From Celoporthe dispersa (Eukaryota > Ascomycota > Sordariomycetes > Diaporthales > Cryphonectriaceae), in NCBI GenBank assembly GCA_016584495.1, contig WAID01000010.1, positions 607,837 to 671,836 of the forward strand: a DNA stretch of 64,000 bases. Reading direction: 5' to 3'. Under the pieces are notes generated by a model. The model was not told where the DNA came from and searched no databases. It worked only from the letters and a program-made list of their open reading frames with translations. Positions 22,755-34,500 of the stretch are shown here, piece after piece (positions within the stretch are counted from its first letter, which is position 1; each line of letters begins with the position of its first letter). A program made the translations under genes and the position numbers.

Positions 22755-25700
22755 ATGGACCTCTTGACAGCATTTGGCCTAGCCTCCAACGTCTTCTCAT
22801 TTGTTTTCTTCGCGTCAAGTCTCATCAAAGGCACTATTGAAATCGGCGCATTAGCCAATAGGTGCAGCAAAAATGTCTCGAAGCTGGAAACGGTCTATAA
22901 GGAGTTGAAAATCCTCTGTAATAGACTCAACTCCTGCATCGCGTACTAGCTCGTGGGGACGAATAATAAGGATTATATTGTAAAGATTATGGTTACAGTT
23001 AAGAGTCTATCCGAGGTATGCAAGGCTGATTGTGATGAGCTTCTTCGCATTATCGAAAAGCTTAAGACGAAGGACAGATCGAAGGGGAAATAGCTTAGTT
23101 TTCGTATTGCTCTGGAGATGGCCTGGGAAAACAAGAGTATCGATAAGCTCGAGGAATGACTGTCCAAAACACAAATCATATTGACATTACACATTTTCAC
23201 GCTAGCAAAGTGAATATCTTTCCCTTTATAGAAATTGGATGCGTTCGGTATTTCGATTAAAGTGCTATGGCTAAAAGAGAGAAAATAAAACCCCTTTTTC
23301 AGCTACTGCGCCGATGCTTACACGAAGCGCCTTGAGTTTTTGCAATAGCAGGCTCTGCTATTGCAGTCGGAATACGCAGAGGCCTTGGGCTGCATTAGCA
23401 ACGCACTGAAAAACCTAGAGGCTCGAGTAATGGCAAGCTTCGAGGCAGCTCATTATCGCTTCCCATAAGATCTCGTCACGATGGAAGATATTGGGCGTTT
23501 GCAGAAGAAATGCAGTCTCTATCATTCTCGGAAGAGGATGTTGCCAAACAATAGTCCATACTGCAGAGCCTCACTTTCGAAAGCCGCCCTATCAGATATA
23601 TATAAATCACTAGAGCTCACGACAAGACTTTCAGATAAGCGCTTAGGATATATCCCGATCAGAGCCATAATCCAGAGATTCGCAACTAGCTCAGATAAGA
23701 TCATAGTATATTCTGGGTCTCGAGAAAGCCTAGTTCCAGCAAATCGACGCTTATAAAGTATATCGCCGACAGCGATATCACTTCCAACCTTATTACTGAA
23801 TGGGCATATCCAAACAAGATTATTATCGCTAGCTACTACTTTTGGATTGCTGGAATATTAATGCAAAAGTCCCAATAGAATCTTCTCTAGAGTTTGCTAT
23901 TCGACGTTTTTCGGCAGTATCCTCATCTGATTGCGCAGATCTATGCGGAGCAATAGGCCAGTTCATACCCTACAGATCCGTAGTCACTAGCAAAACTACG
24001 TGAAGCTCTGCATACTGTATCCGCCAATGACAATTTTCGTCTTAAGTTCTGTTTCTTTATCGATAGTATGGATAGGTACAGCGGCGACCATAAGGACTGA
24101 GTTCAGCTCTGTCGAACCCTTAAGGCTTTCTTGGTCTCAGGAAACCTCAAGCTTTTCCTATCCAGCCGACCGTAGAATATCTTCGAGGAGAGATTCGGGC
24201 TCGAGTATCCTAAGCTATATATCCAAGACCTGACATGCGAAGATATCCAAAGCTATGCCATAAGCCAGCTTCAGGAGCATCTGAGATAGGCAATCATATT
24301 AGCTAGCTATTTGCAAAAGCAGTGGTTAATCTCAGAACTTGCAGCATAGTCAAACAGAGTTTTCCTTTGGATATTCCTGGTCACGAAGCTCTTACGGGAG
24401 AGCCTCACCAATCGAGACGGGATATCTGATCTGCGCTGCAGTCTTTAGAGCTTTCTGACGTAACTCGAGCCGTTTTTCAAGATAATGCTGGAATCTATTG
24501 AGCTATTCTATCACAGCCGCATATCCATAGCGCTACAGATTGCCACTGCTTCGGATGACAGCTAGCTGGATTTTCTTGTTTACAATTTTCACTCGCAGGA
24601 ATACGAAGACGAGGAATTTGCTAGCAATCTCCTAATACGAAAGATGGAGGATGACGAGTTTCAGCAGATCAAGAGCAATACCTCATAGCACCTTGACAGC
24701 AGGACCCGTGGACTCCTTGAAGTGCATTCCGGAGACGGGACTGTGACCTTCATCCACAGAACTGCTCGAGATTTTCTAAACACTCGAGAGATTCATGACT
24801 TTATAGTTGCCAAGGTTCATGCTCATCTGAAATTCAACCCAATTCTAAGTATCCTCTGTTGAAACAAGATGATTAATGCGCATAAGAGAGGATTCTCGGA
24901 TGTTCATTATGCCAGCTAATTTGTATGGAACCTGGAACAGAAGAGAATAATCCCTTAAATATACCCTAAATCTATCGATTATATATATCGATAGATTTCC
25001 CTCTTCTGAACCTATTCTATAGAAAGATAGTAAGCTTTCTAAGCTATTTTAACGCATTCAATACAACACACTTTCAATCTTTTATTATCATTCTTTCCTT
25101 TTTGGGAAATATCACAAATATTCCAACATCCTCAAGGCCTACATCGCCATAGTCAAGACTTCACTCGTCCCAGAAAATATCAAGCGCTTGACCTTTGATA
25201 GATACGAGTCTACTGCTTCGGGTAAAAGAATGGGGCTCAGGCTTATCTCAGAAACTTTGAGATATGCCAAGCAGCTCGATGTCCAAGTCATCTGTGATTT
25301 GCGTTATGACGATCTGCTTGATGAGCTTGATCGCAGCCTCCTGTGCCTGCTCTCCGGGAAGGGATGGAAGTTTACTCCAAGCTCTTGGTCACGCATGAAG
25401 CATGCCTTCCTCCGAGAGCAATTGGTACAACTCGGGTTCTTCGACTACCTCCACAGAAAGCTAATTTCCGAACCGGCCTTCCTCGCAGATATCGGGTCGC
25501 TGCCCGTTCTGAGGTTCCTATCTGAAGATCCCTCTCGGGGCATCCCTCTACAACGTGGACGAGGCATTGATGTCTTAGCTTGCATCCTGGAGAACCGTGG
25601 TATGGATCCGAACAGGGAGGACAGCTGCCAGGGCATGAGCCCCTAGAAGGAGCTGCTCGCACAAGTCTGTTACTGGTGTCCTCGGCGGCAGAAGAACGCT

Positions 25701-26276
25701 GCACACATTCTATCTTTCCTCCTTGAGGAGGGGATCCTGGTGCTATTTCTGAGGGCCGGAGCTGACGCCAATGCGGACATCGTGGGTCCGGGTCTTGAGT
25801 CTGGTAGTGTCAGGATCAGAGCAGTATCAGTGGTCTTTGTCGAATTTTGCTTCGAGATGGTCAACCAGTCCCAGAAGGTCCAGATGCTCTACCTTGATGC
25901 ACTCAAGGGGTTCCTTCGTTTGAGCAACTATGATACACTGAAGGGCGTTTGCGACGAGTTTGCCGCTCTTTTGGCCACGGTGCCTAACAAAAGATTGTCG
26001 CAATTGTTCTTGCCTTTCCTAGCAAAGGCTCACGATGCACTGCTGCTCAGCTTGGCCGCCCATGGACCCCAAGCTTTAGAGATGAGATTATTCCTCGACA
26101 AGAAGGCTATGCGGATTTTTCCGTTGGATTTGTATACACCATTGGAAACGTTGAAGGAAATTTCCTTTGGTGATACAGCACCACCACCAACGGCGACTCC
26201 GGATGCAGTGAAAGGGAAGGGGAAAAGGACGACTACATCGGGTGGTCTACAGCGCAATCATAGACGGAAGATGTAA
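22755..26276 (+). pseudogene. RIP-inactivated NACHT-domain (NLR-type) protein
   Basis: The start MDLLTAFGLASNVFSFVFFA with SLIKGTIEI and LSEVCKADCDELLRIIEKLK is the usual N-terminal helical domain of fungal NACHT proteins. A degraded P-loop at about 23711-23760 reads FWVSRKPSSSKSTL where FWVSGKPGSGKSTL is expected; the three glycine losses are each explained by one G-to-A change. Later blocks are CFFIDSMDRYSGDHK (Walker B), LKLFLSSRP, YIQDLTCEDI, FLWIFLVTKLLRE and TFIHRTARDFLNTREIHDFI. The C-terminal part (25188-26276) has long open stretches. At least a dozen in-frame stops include 22947 (TAG), 23091 (TAG where W is expected) and 23157 (TGA where R is expected), nearly all C-to-T or G-to-A. 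NACHT proteins act as STAND-type sensors in fungal non-self response. Confidence 0.85.
24968..24998. repeat. Inverted repeat with 12-bp perfect arms
   Basis: The arms AAATCTATCGAT and ATCGATAGATTT are exact reverse complements, separated by TATATAT. It lies in an AT-rich gap within the NACHT pseudogene. It could form a hairpin or be a transposon footprint; no flanking duplication was identified. Confidence 0.6.
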
Positions 26277-26581
26277 AGATGTATTATGTTGTCAACTCAA
26301 GAACGATTATTTAATCATTTTACAGAACTTGAGTCTAGACTGCCACGTCATAGTTGTACGGGAATCCGACACAAACGATAAACTTGTAGTGGCTTCGACT
26401 GGCTATTAAATAGAAGGCTCGAGCTACACAGGTCCTATGTCATCGAGTATATAAACACATTGTTTTTCCAGTAGCATACTCGTACCAAATTGGGGTATTT
26501 CGGTTCGTCGTGGCAGTACTATGGACAAGCTGACGTCTGTGGATGCTATGGTCTTGAATTCCTCTTTGCCCGGCAGCATCC

Positions 26582-28784
26582 TCAACAAATTAACACTTCT
26601 ACTATGCCTTGATCGATGCCCCTGATGTAGCTCTGCAGCTCAACCTCTGTGCATAGATATACTTGGGCATCACCAGTCATGATCCTTCCGCGGTATTCGT
26701 ATTTGCATATTCCGGTCTCTGTCTTGCCCATGGAAATCAAAGCAGCTGCTAGTCGCAGCCCTCCCACGCCGCCACGCACATCTGGTACTGTTGCGATTGC
26801 ATCGAACTCGAATGTGTCGGCCTCCTTGTCCGGCTGCGATGACCTGACCTTCACTTTTGTGTTGGTGGCTTGATCCTGATTGTACACAATGGTAGAATCA
26901 CATCTAAGCGAGACGACTTCAGATAGGATGGTAAGACTGTAATGACCATGGAGGCCTCCTGTCGGACAGCACGCGGCCCTGTGCCCGCTGGCAAGGCGCC
27001 ACAGAGAGTCCCTCGGGTTGCATTTAGCCATAAATGTGGCGGGCGCCCAGTGGAAGCCTGATTGGGGAAGCCTGGGCAGCGGAGCCAGGATGATATCGGA
27101 CGGTATCATGCCGAGCGAGGTATAAAACCGTCTCATGCGCTCTTCGGAAGTGTCTGCATCCAGCAAGAAACTGACATCGACTTTGATCAGGCCGGCAACG
27201 GCAACGGTCTCGTCAATGAGTTTTGATGTGCGCCGCCTCTTCAGCATCTGACATAAATCTGACAGCTCCATTTCCTTTGACCAAGCGCTTGTCGATTCGG
27301 TTCTCCTGGCCAGCCTAAGGAACTCGTTCCCGAGCGCCTGTATCACTGGGTTTACGTGCCAATTCTCCCGTGTCGCTCTTTCTAGAGCCACGTACAGGTC
27401 TGATGCGGACGCCATAGTATTCTGGAACTGAAATATTAGCGACTCTGACAGGCGGGCTTCCTGGAGCGTCCAGAGGCGCTGCATCCAGGGTGACGTCACG
27501 AGGCTCAGCAGGACGAGCTCGATGCCTCCCGCGCTGAGGCTGAACGGGATTGCTCTGATGCTCGAGTCTAGGACGATTGTGATTGATGCGTCCTCGTACG
27601 TCTTGGCCATGAGCTTGATTGCTGTTTTCCTTGCTCCCTTCTCGTGTGGGACGCAGAGCGAGTCGATCCAGATGTGCGTACGGCCGTACGCTCGAGCCTG
27701 TTGGAACAATCCGCGTAGGATGCACAGGGGCAACCCTCGCTCGGAATTACTCCCAAGTCCGTCGGACCATACGTGGGAGATGGCGACATATCCGTTCTTT
27801 TTGTGCTCCGGAAGCGTAGAGCTTGTCACTCCCAGAGTAGCAGACTCTGTCGCAAGCTGAGGCTCTTTAATGAAGATTACTGGAATCCTGTCGGATTCCA
27901 GCAAACCGCGGATTGCCTCAAGTGGTGGACGTATATGAGGACAGCAACACCCTGGTGAGTCATGACGAGTCTGATACGTCGATGCATCGACATCATAGGC
28001 TATGCAGGCGGCCTCGCTGCAGTTTCCATGAGACTGTGCTGCATTGATTGGTTGCCTCTTGAGCGAAAAAAGCTACCCACTCAGCAGTGCTGTACCGATA
28101 GGTGAGCAGTGTACGAGCCATGAAGGGACACCAGCCGCGCTTCTCAAGGCGGATGACGAGACGACAGGCCTCGTCGGGTGTGTAACAGCCCACGAATCCT
28201 CTGGTCGCTGTGACGATGATCTTGGAAAGGTGGGCTGTGGCCGTGTTGACGGCCTCCCCGACTAGAGTGATCAGCCGGCATGTTGAGTCCACAGCGTTGG
28301 GCGAGAACAAGTGTCGGTCAACCTCTGCGGGCGGACTGGACGCGGCGAGTTTGAAGCACCAAAATTGCATTTCTTTCAGGGCATAGTCGATCCGGCCAGC
28401 CAGGTCGACTTGTCTCTCCTGGGGATATTGTCCCACCTCTCTGATCCAGTCGAACAGCAATGAGAGAAGAAACCGCGTGCTGACGACGGGGCGTTTGAGC
28501 TTTTCTCTGAGGAACTGGGCATCGGAGATGTGCTTGCCGGTGAGAGCCTCAAGCACGCCCAAAAACATCCAGCTCTGCAGCATAGCCGTGGCCTCCGGTA
28601 AGAAACCTTCCTTGACATCCAGCTGCCTTAGACACTGGACTTGTGCGCTTGTCCACCCGCGGCACAGAGGATATTCCTCGAGGCTGCACGGCTGGTGGTC
28701 ACCATGGTCGAAACCGAGCCAGTAGGCAGGCCTGAGCGCTTCGTCCCCGAGTCGGTAATTATTAAGGCTGGGAAAGTGGTCCAT
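26582..28784 (-). CDS. HET-domain protein
   Basis: Two exons on the minus strand, 28077-28784 and 26582-28033, with a 43-nt intron (GTAGCT..GCACAG) give about 719 residues. After a 230-residue N-terminal region (QSWMFLGVLEALTG) comes CIAYDVDASTYQTRHD and CCCPHIRPP, then the HET blocks YVAISHVWSDGLGS, HIWIDSLCVP and MQRLWTLQEARLSESLI. This is the long HET subfamily with an N-terminal cysteine/helical region. HET proteins trigger incompatibility cell death when paired with an incompatible partner. No premature stop is present, in contrast to the relics nearby. The intron is very short and was placed because it restores frame across the conserved cysteine block; a frameshift is the alternative. 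The ATG at 28784 follows a possible TTTTCAG acceptor, so a 5' exon may exist. Confidence 0.8.
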
Positions 28785-29514
28785 GAGCTCTCGAAATCTG
28801 AAAATAGAAGGGCTCAAGGGTACGATTTAAGTGAGATGATAGAGAGAATCTTAAGTGGCCACAGAGCCTCGCAGGCTTGTCTGCCCCCTTGCGAGGTGTG
28901 TAAGGCCTGCAATGCTGACGTGTACTCGAGTCTCGAGGTCGTTGGCAATATTACGTCAGACTTGGATCCCAATCCGTCTACTATTTGCTTGATCGAGATA
29001 CTGAGTCATTGTTGACGCCTAATACAATTACTTGAGTAAACGTTTTTAGAACTACTAAGTTGACACACTCACTTCCGAATCCCCCATAGTCAGTATTGGG
29101 CAGCTGAAATATGCGGTCCATTGCAGATATATTACGAGGGATACTCTTTCTTAGTATAAGAAAGAGAAAGAATATCTATCCTGAATATATATAGTTGTCA
29201 GAGGCTGCGGGAGAACACTGATTGAATTCACTATAATTACATTCGATGAATTCACCTAGCATGCGCTAATGAATTTACTATGCATTCCATAATAAATCTT
29301 GAGTGCATCTGGGTCAGGGTTGCAGTGAATTGCGTTGGGACTTAGAGAAAATTCAGAAGCAGTTCTTATCAGCCAGTATAAGTACGAATAGCTACTCTCA
29401 GATACTAACAATACTAATATTATAACTCATCCAACATGCGGGTCACGATAAGGAAAAGGCACAGCACCCAAGCTACTCGGAATAGATTCCTAGAAGCTGA
29501 GAGTTCAATACTCT
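28785..29514. other. Intergenic, no supported gene
   Basis: This contains the presumed promoter of the minus-strand HET gene and a gradient towards AT-rich sequence. The plus-strand ORF at 28641-29015 is mostly antisense to the HET gene. Nothing else is recognised. Confidence 0.4.
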
Positions 29515-29942
29515 TGTAATGAGCACTGCCGTAGCCTGAGGGTTCAACAAGTACACAAAGAATTTATGCTAACAAGAGCAGTATCAAAATATAATCCAAA
29601 TGAATACCGGAAATATCTGAATATCTCTGCAATATATCACTAACAGTAAGGCTATTACTTATATCAAAAGTAATACTTAGATTAATAATTGAAAAGCTAT
29701 ATATTGAATATCTCTAATAATAATAAGTATATTCTTATATATCTAACTTTTCAGTTCTGAATTAATTGAATTAATATTAATCTTATTAATCTATAATTCT
29801 AATTTTAGATTATATAATTCTAGCTTATTTATAGATTTATATTAAAATATTGAATTTTCAATTTTTGAAGATTTATTCCGAATAGCTTAAATATTTTGCC
29901 TTTTTTCTTATTATAATCTATATATTGGATAGATTATAATAA
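29515..29942. repeat. Solo LTR, family 1, RIP-altered
   Basis: It begins TGTAATGAGCACTGCCGTAG, the best-preserved 5' end of this family in the window, and ends near TTGGATAGATTATAATA. The second half is strongly AT-shifted relative to the 53.0-kb copy (for example ATAAC changed to ATAAT). No attached internal domain and no certain target-site duplication. Confidence 0.75.
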
Positions 29943-30620
29943 TATTATCTCAGCTGAAGGAGTTCTGAATAGTTTAGCAGCATAAAGCATATTTAAAAAG
30001 AATTTATGCTTTGGCTTTGAAATCTTATATTTTCTATTACAAGAGCTAGCTTTATTAGAATTGATTTGCATAAGATTACAATATTTATATTAAGATATAA
30101 TTTAGTGGATAATCTATATATTATAAAATAGTAAATCTATTTATTAAGTGCTACTTGCATTTGATTTATATAATATTTGCTTAATCAAAGACTGCTTATT
30201 AGCTGAATAAATTATAATAAGATTCAAATTTCAAGCTATTCTTATTGGATTAATACTAGATATAGAAATTCATAATAAAAGCAAGCTAGAATGCGATTAT
30301 CAAAACTATAATATAAAAAGCAAATGCTCTATATATCTAATCGAATTCTTAAATGCTAGATTGGAAATTCTAAATAAATCAACCGAGATTATTATCTGAT
30401 TAATCCAATCCTGCAGTTTCCAGCCGAAGCTGATCTATGCTCACTGCTATACTATTCAGGCTTATATACACAATGCAGATTGCATACTCTGATTAGGTGC
30501 ATAATCTGCGTTGCATGTACCAATTGCTATAGCTAGATTAGTATCACTCATAATGCTTTCTCTCTCTTTGTATATTATAATTACTCATTTCTTCTCAATT
30601 CTGGAGATACATTCTTAAGA
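29943..30620. other. AT-rich RIP-like block
   Basis: Strongly AT-rich sequence with stops in all frames and no recognisable domain. Probably decayed transposon sequence next to the LTR. Confidence 0.45.
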
Positions 30621-30627
30621 AGCATTT

Positions 30628-30790
30628 GGCGCAATAGTCAGCGCATCAGGCTTATACTGTATAGTATGGGTTTAATCGGGCATCCAGCTCTGCCTTAGCT
30701 GTATGATTCCGAAGATCGCGAGTTCGATTCTCTCCGGGACCATTCTTTTTTTCCATTGTCGCGAGTTCGATCCTCTCCGGGACCATCCTT
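30628..30790 (+). repeat. tRNA-derived (SINE-like) sequence with duplicated T-arm
   Basis: A D-arm-like block (GGCGCAATAGTCAGCGCATC) near 30628 is followed at about 30715-30745 by a B-box/T-arm with a tRNA-like 3' end, GCGAGTTCGATTCTCTCC then GGGACCA. The T-arm plus 3' end is then repeated at about 30759-30786 (GCGAGTTCGATCCTCTCC then GGGACCA), each followed by T-rich tails. The 5' acceptor strand does not pair with the 3' end and the anticodon stem is broken, so this is not a functional tRNA. Similar D-arm-like sequence occurs near 14560, suggesting a dispersed tRNA-derived repeat. Confidence 0.5.
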
Positions 30791-31560
30791 TTCCATTATT
30801 GCTTTGCCTCTTTTTACAACTTGTTCCACTGCCCTCTCTCTCTGCTCCCTCTTTTTTGTTTCTGCCATTCCCTTTCCTCCATCTCTTCCTCTTTCTCGCA
30901 TTCAGCTACCTGGAACTAAGCCGAGAATCTGCGCAGCATGTACTGAAATAGTGTTACTTTGAAGCAATAAACATGGCAAGCTACCCTAACAGAGCTACAT
31001 AAGCCCTATGCATACTAATTTATTTGTGGTAGCATTCTCATGCTTGTAGATGCAATTGCTTCACTTCTGGGGTCGATAGCTCAGTGATGCATTGTACTGT
31101 TACTTATCTATAATAGCATCGCAACAGTTCTATCTTTGCAGATAGCAGAGAGTTATGAAAACAAGAACACAGCATACTTTTCAAATGTCTCTAATCCTGT
31201 ATACTTGTCACTTCGATGGAGCTTCACAGGTTCAAAAAAATCTGTCGATAGCATATTGAAAGCCCAACTGGAAGAATACCATGTCATTGTCATGGCTATC
31301 ATCTTTTGCTACCGGGTAGAAGGTCAACCTGCCATGCATGGTATGGGATATTACACTGCTGCTCAAGCCATCGGGTGCTGAGCAGCCCAGACACAGCTGT
31401 TTTGAGGACAAGACACAGGCTGGTAGTGGTCCATGACAGTCAAGTGTGCGCAATCCTGCCCCCACCCTTCCCCCCTCCTATGCAGAATTGCTGGCGAGAA
31501 CATCATATGGTGTTGGACCTCGTAGTGTGAATTGCCTATACAAAATAAAGAAACACAGCT
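30791..31560. other. Intergenic, no supported gene
   Basis: A CT-rich stretch at 30800-30900 and short ORFs without domains. The poly(A) site of the large minus-strand NLR-type gene is expected just below 31560. Confidence 0.4.
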
Positions 31561-34500
31561 CTATCCAAGCATTGAATCATCGTCAGACTCCACGTCTGAA
31601 GCAGATACTGAAGCACTGTCCGACTCATTTTGGCTGCTGTCGTCTCCATGCGCCAGCAAATTAACATCTTTAGCAGCAGCAGCAGCAGAACCACTTTCGT
31701 GTGAAGCGTCACTCGAAACGGTATCACCGCTCTGGGTAGACTCGTCGGGAGAAGGAGAGCGCTCCTCGGGTTCATACAACATTCCTATCTTTACAAAGTC
31801 GTGATTCTCCGGGTGCAAAATGTCCTTGTGCATGTAACAAATGAAGCACAAGGTGAATTCGGTGCATCTCGTCTCCGCTGCACAGTGCCAACGAATGCCA
31901 CGGCAAGGCTAGTGTGTGAATCAGTACCAAGTGTCGTCGATTTTGTATAGTGAAGTTTGTTTTTCAAGAAATGCGCACGCCTGGAGATTTGTTTCCAGCA
32001 GCAAGGGGCCAGAAACGGAAAGGGAACTCACGGCAAAACAACCCGAACAATTAGGAGAATCTCCTTTCCAGCCTGGCTTAGTCACGTGGAAGCTGTCATC
32101 CCATCTCTCGATGCTGCCATCTTTTGCTTCTCTTTGCTTGTCTTCAGGTACGAGCCGCAAGGAGATGCGTGTCTCGGCACCAACCAGAGACTCTAGACTG
32201 CTGAAGTACCTGGCCGCCTTCAGAGGCGACCACTCGTCGAACCAGGCCTTTCCTCTCGCCCAGGGACTCGCACCGGCGTTGAGCAAGTTGTCACATAGGT
32301 CACCGAAGTTATAGGTGTCACCGTTGCGGCACGCCCAGAGCAGTGGCGTCCAGCCATCGCAGTCCGGCACGTCCCAAGGAACCGTGCCTTCTGCGGCGTC
32401 CCTGAGCTTTTCCAGGTGCTTCAGGGCCCCTGCGGCGCTCACGTAGTGCAATACGCCGCGGCCTAGTTTGTCCGTCGCATCGACATTAGCCCCAAGGTCC
32501 AGGAGTGTTTGCATAAACCATGGTCCGGCCCGCACACAGTGATGAAGAGGCGATCGTCCGGCCTCGTCCACGGCATTCACGTTGGCCCCGTTCTTGACGA
32601 GCAACTCAGCGATGACGTCGCAGTCCATGAAGCCAGAGCAGGCGTTGCTGACCATAGGCTGCTTGTAGCGGCCGCCACCCAGGTTCACGTCGGCTTTTTG
32701 TTCTTCTACCAGGTATCTGATCACCTCCACAGACCCATAAATATTGACCATAGACGCCTGCAGGATGGATTCGCCGGTGCACTCGTCCAGCTCGTTGACG
32801 TCTGCACCAGCCTTCACGAGCAACATTACCATCGTGAGGTCGGCATTTCTGCAGGCCATCCTGAGCGGGCTGCCCGTTTCAGAGCTGCCCGCGTGGACAT
32901 CTGCCCCCTTGGAAAGCAGGTAGCTGGCCATGCCATAGTGGCTGATGTCCACAGCCTGCATCAAGAGGGAGTAGTCGATGCTGTTCCGGGCCGAAAGGTC
33001 CAGTCCCACGTTGACGAGAAAGCGGACCACAGACACGGAGTGCTGAAGTCTGATGAGGTGGAGGGCCGTATTGCCCTTGTGGTCGCGCTGGTTCAACCCG
33101 GAGCGGGGCAGATACTCTGCGAGGACCCGGACAGCCTCTTCGGCCATCGCGGGCGTCTTGGAGACATCATCCAGGTCCAAGCAGAGCTGGAGCGGGAAAC
33201 TCCCAGACCGCGCCACATGTATTGCGTTCGCACCCGCCTCCAGCAGCGAGCGCATGATGTCGGCCTGGCCGTTCCTGCAGGCGAGACAGAGCGCTGTCAT
33301 GCCCTCCAGGCCCTGGTCGTCCTCGTCGGTGAACCCGCACTCAAGGTCGAGCTTCGCCTTGCCCGGGTACGCCACGAGCGCCTCCACGACGTCCTTGAAG
33401 CTCCACCTGGCGGCCAGGAGAAGAACCGTGTTGCCAGCGTCGCAGCGTGCGTTGATGTCAGCCCCCGCGTCGAGGAGCACCTGGAGGACTGTGACGCTGT
33501 CGTACGCCGCGTGGAGGGCCGTCCAGCCACGTGGGTTCTCTGCCCGTGCCCTCACGTCCGCACCGTCCTGGATCAGGCTCTTGACCAGGTCTATGTCCGT
33601 ATCACCTCGCCATACGGTCGCAAGGAGGGGCGGTCGTGACCCCTTGCCGGCATGGTTCACGTCCGCGCCTCTGGTCCGGAGGTAATCAATGATCTCCCTG
33701 GTGCTGTATGCCGCCGCTGTTGCCAGAGCCGTCTTAGGCTGGTTCTCTGGCCGGGTCTCCTTCTCCAGGTCCGCGCCGTTGTCGAGCAGGAGCTGCACCA
33801 TGGCCAGGTTGTCCTGGAGAATGGCATCGACGACAGCAAGCTCGATGTCCTCGGTCGTATGGTTCGGGTCACAGCGATTGGAGAGCAATATCTCGGCGAT
33901 CTCAACGAAGTTGTTGACCACTGCTTGTTGTAGTGGCGAGATGCTCGACCCCTCCACAGCCTGCACGTTCGCACCATGCGCAACGAGAGTCCTGACACAA
34001 CCAATATACCCTCTACTGACAGCGAAGATCAGTGCCGTCTCATTTGGATTCGCACAGTCCGTCCAGCGCGTCTCAGGAGAGGCGCCTGCCCGGAGGAGGA
34101 CCTCCATGGCCCGAACGTTGGCGTAGTCGCCGGCCATCTGCAAAGGATTTAGATATATGCCTTCTGTAGTAGGAATGACTGCCCCAGCGCTGAGAAGGTC
34201 TTGTATGGTGTCTGGATCGCCCCATCTCGCGGCCTCGTTGAGCACCGACGTGTACCCCATCGGAGACTCGATCGTCTTGTCGGCTCCAGCGTCGAGCAGG
34301 AGTTTGGTGATGGCCTTGTGCCCTCGTCGTACGCTTACATGCAAGGGCGGTCCTTCCAGTCGTACGTCTTCCAGTCTCGGATTCACCTTCACTTTGAGGT
34401 CCATGAGCAGCTGCACAGCTCCGACATGCCCCAGCCAGACCACCCTGAAGAGGAGATCATCGGCCCATGTGTCGCCGTCTGACCATGCACAGAAGCCGTC

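Noticed and set aside
31068..31100. GGGGTCGATAGCTCAGTGATGC, tRNA-like A-box
   Set aside because: No matching T-arm or acceptor stem follows at a sensible distance, so no tRNA is called.
32509..33639. 376-codon open frame on the plus strand
   Set aside because: It is antisense to the ankyrin repeats of the NLR-like gene; the His/Val/Arg-rich composition is that of a mirror frame.
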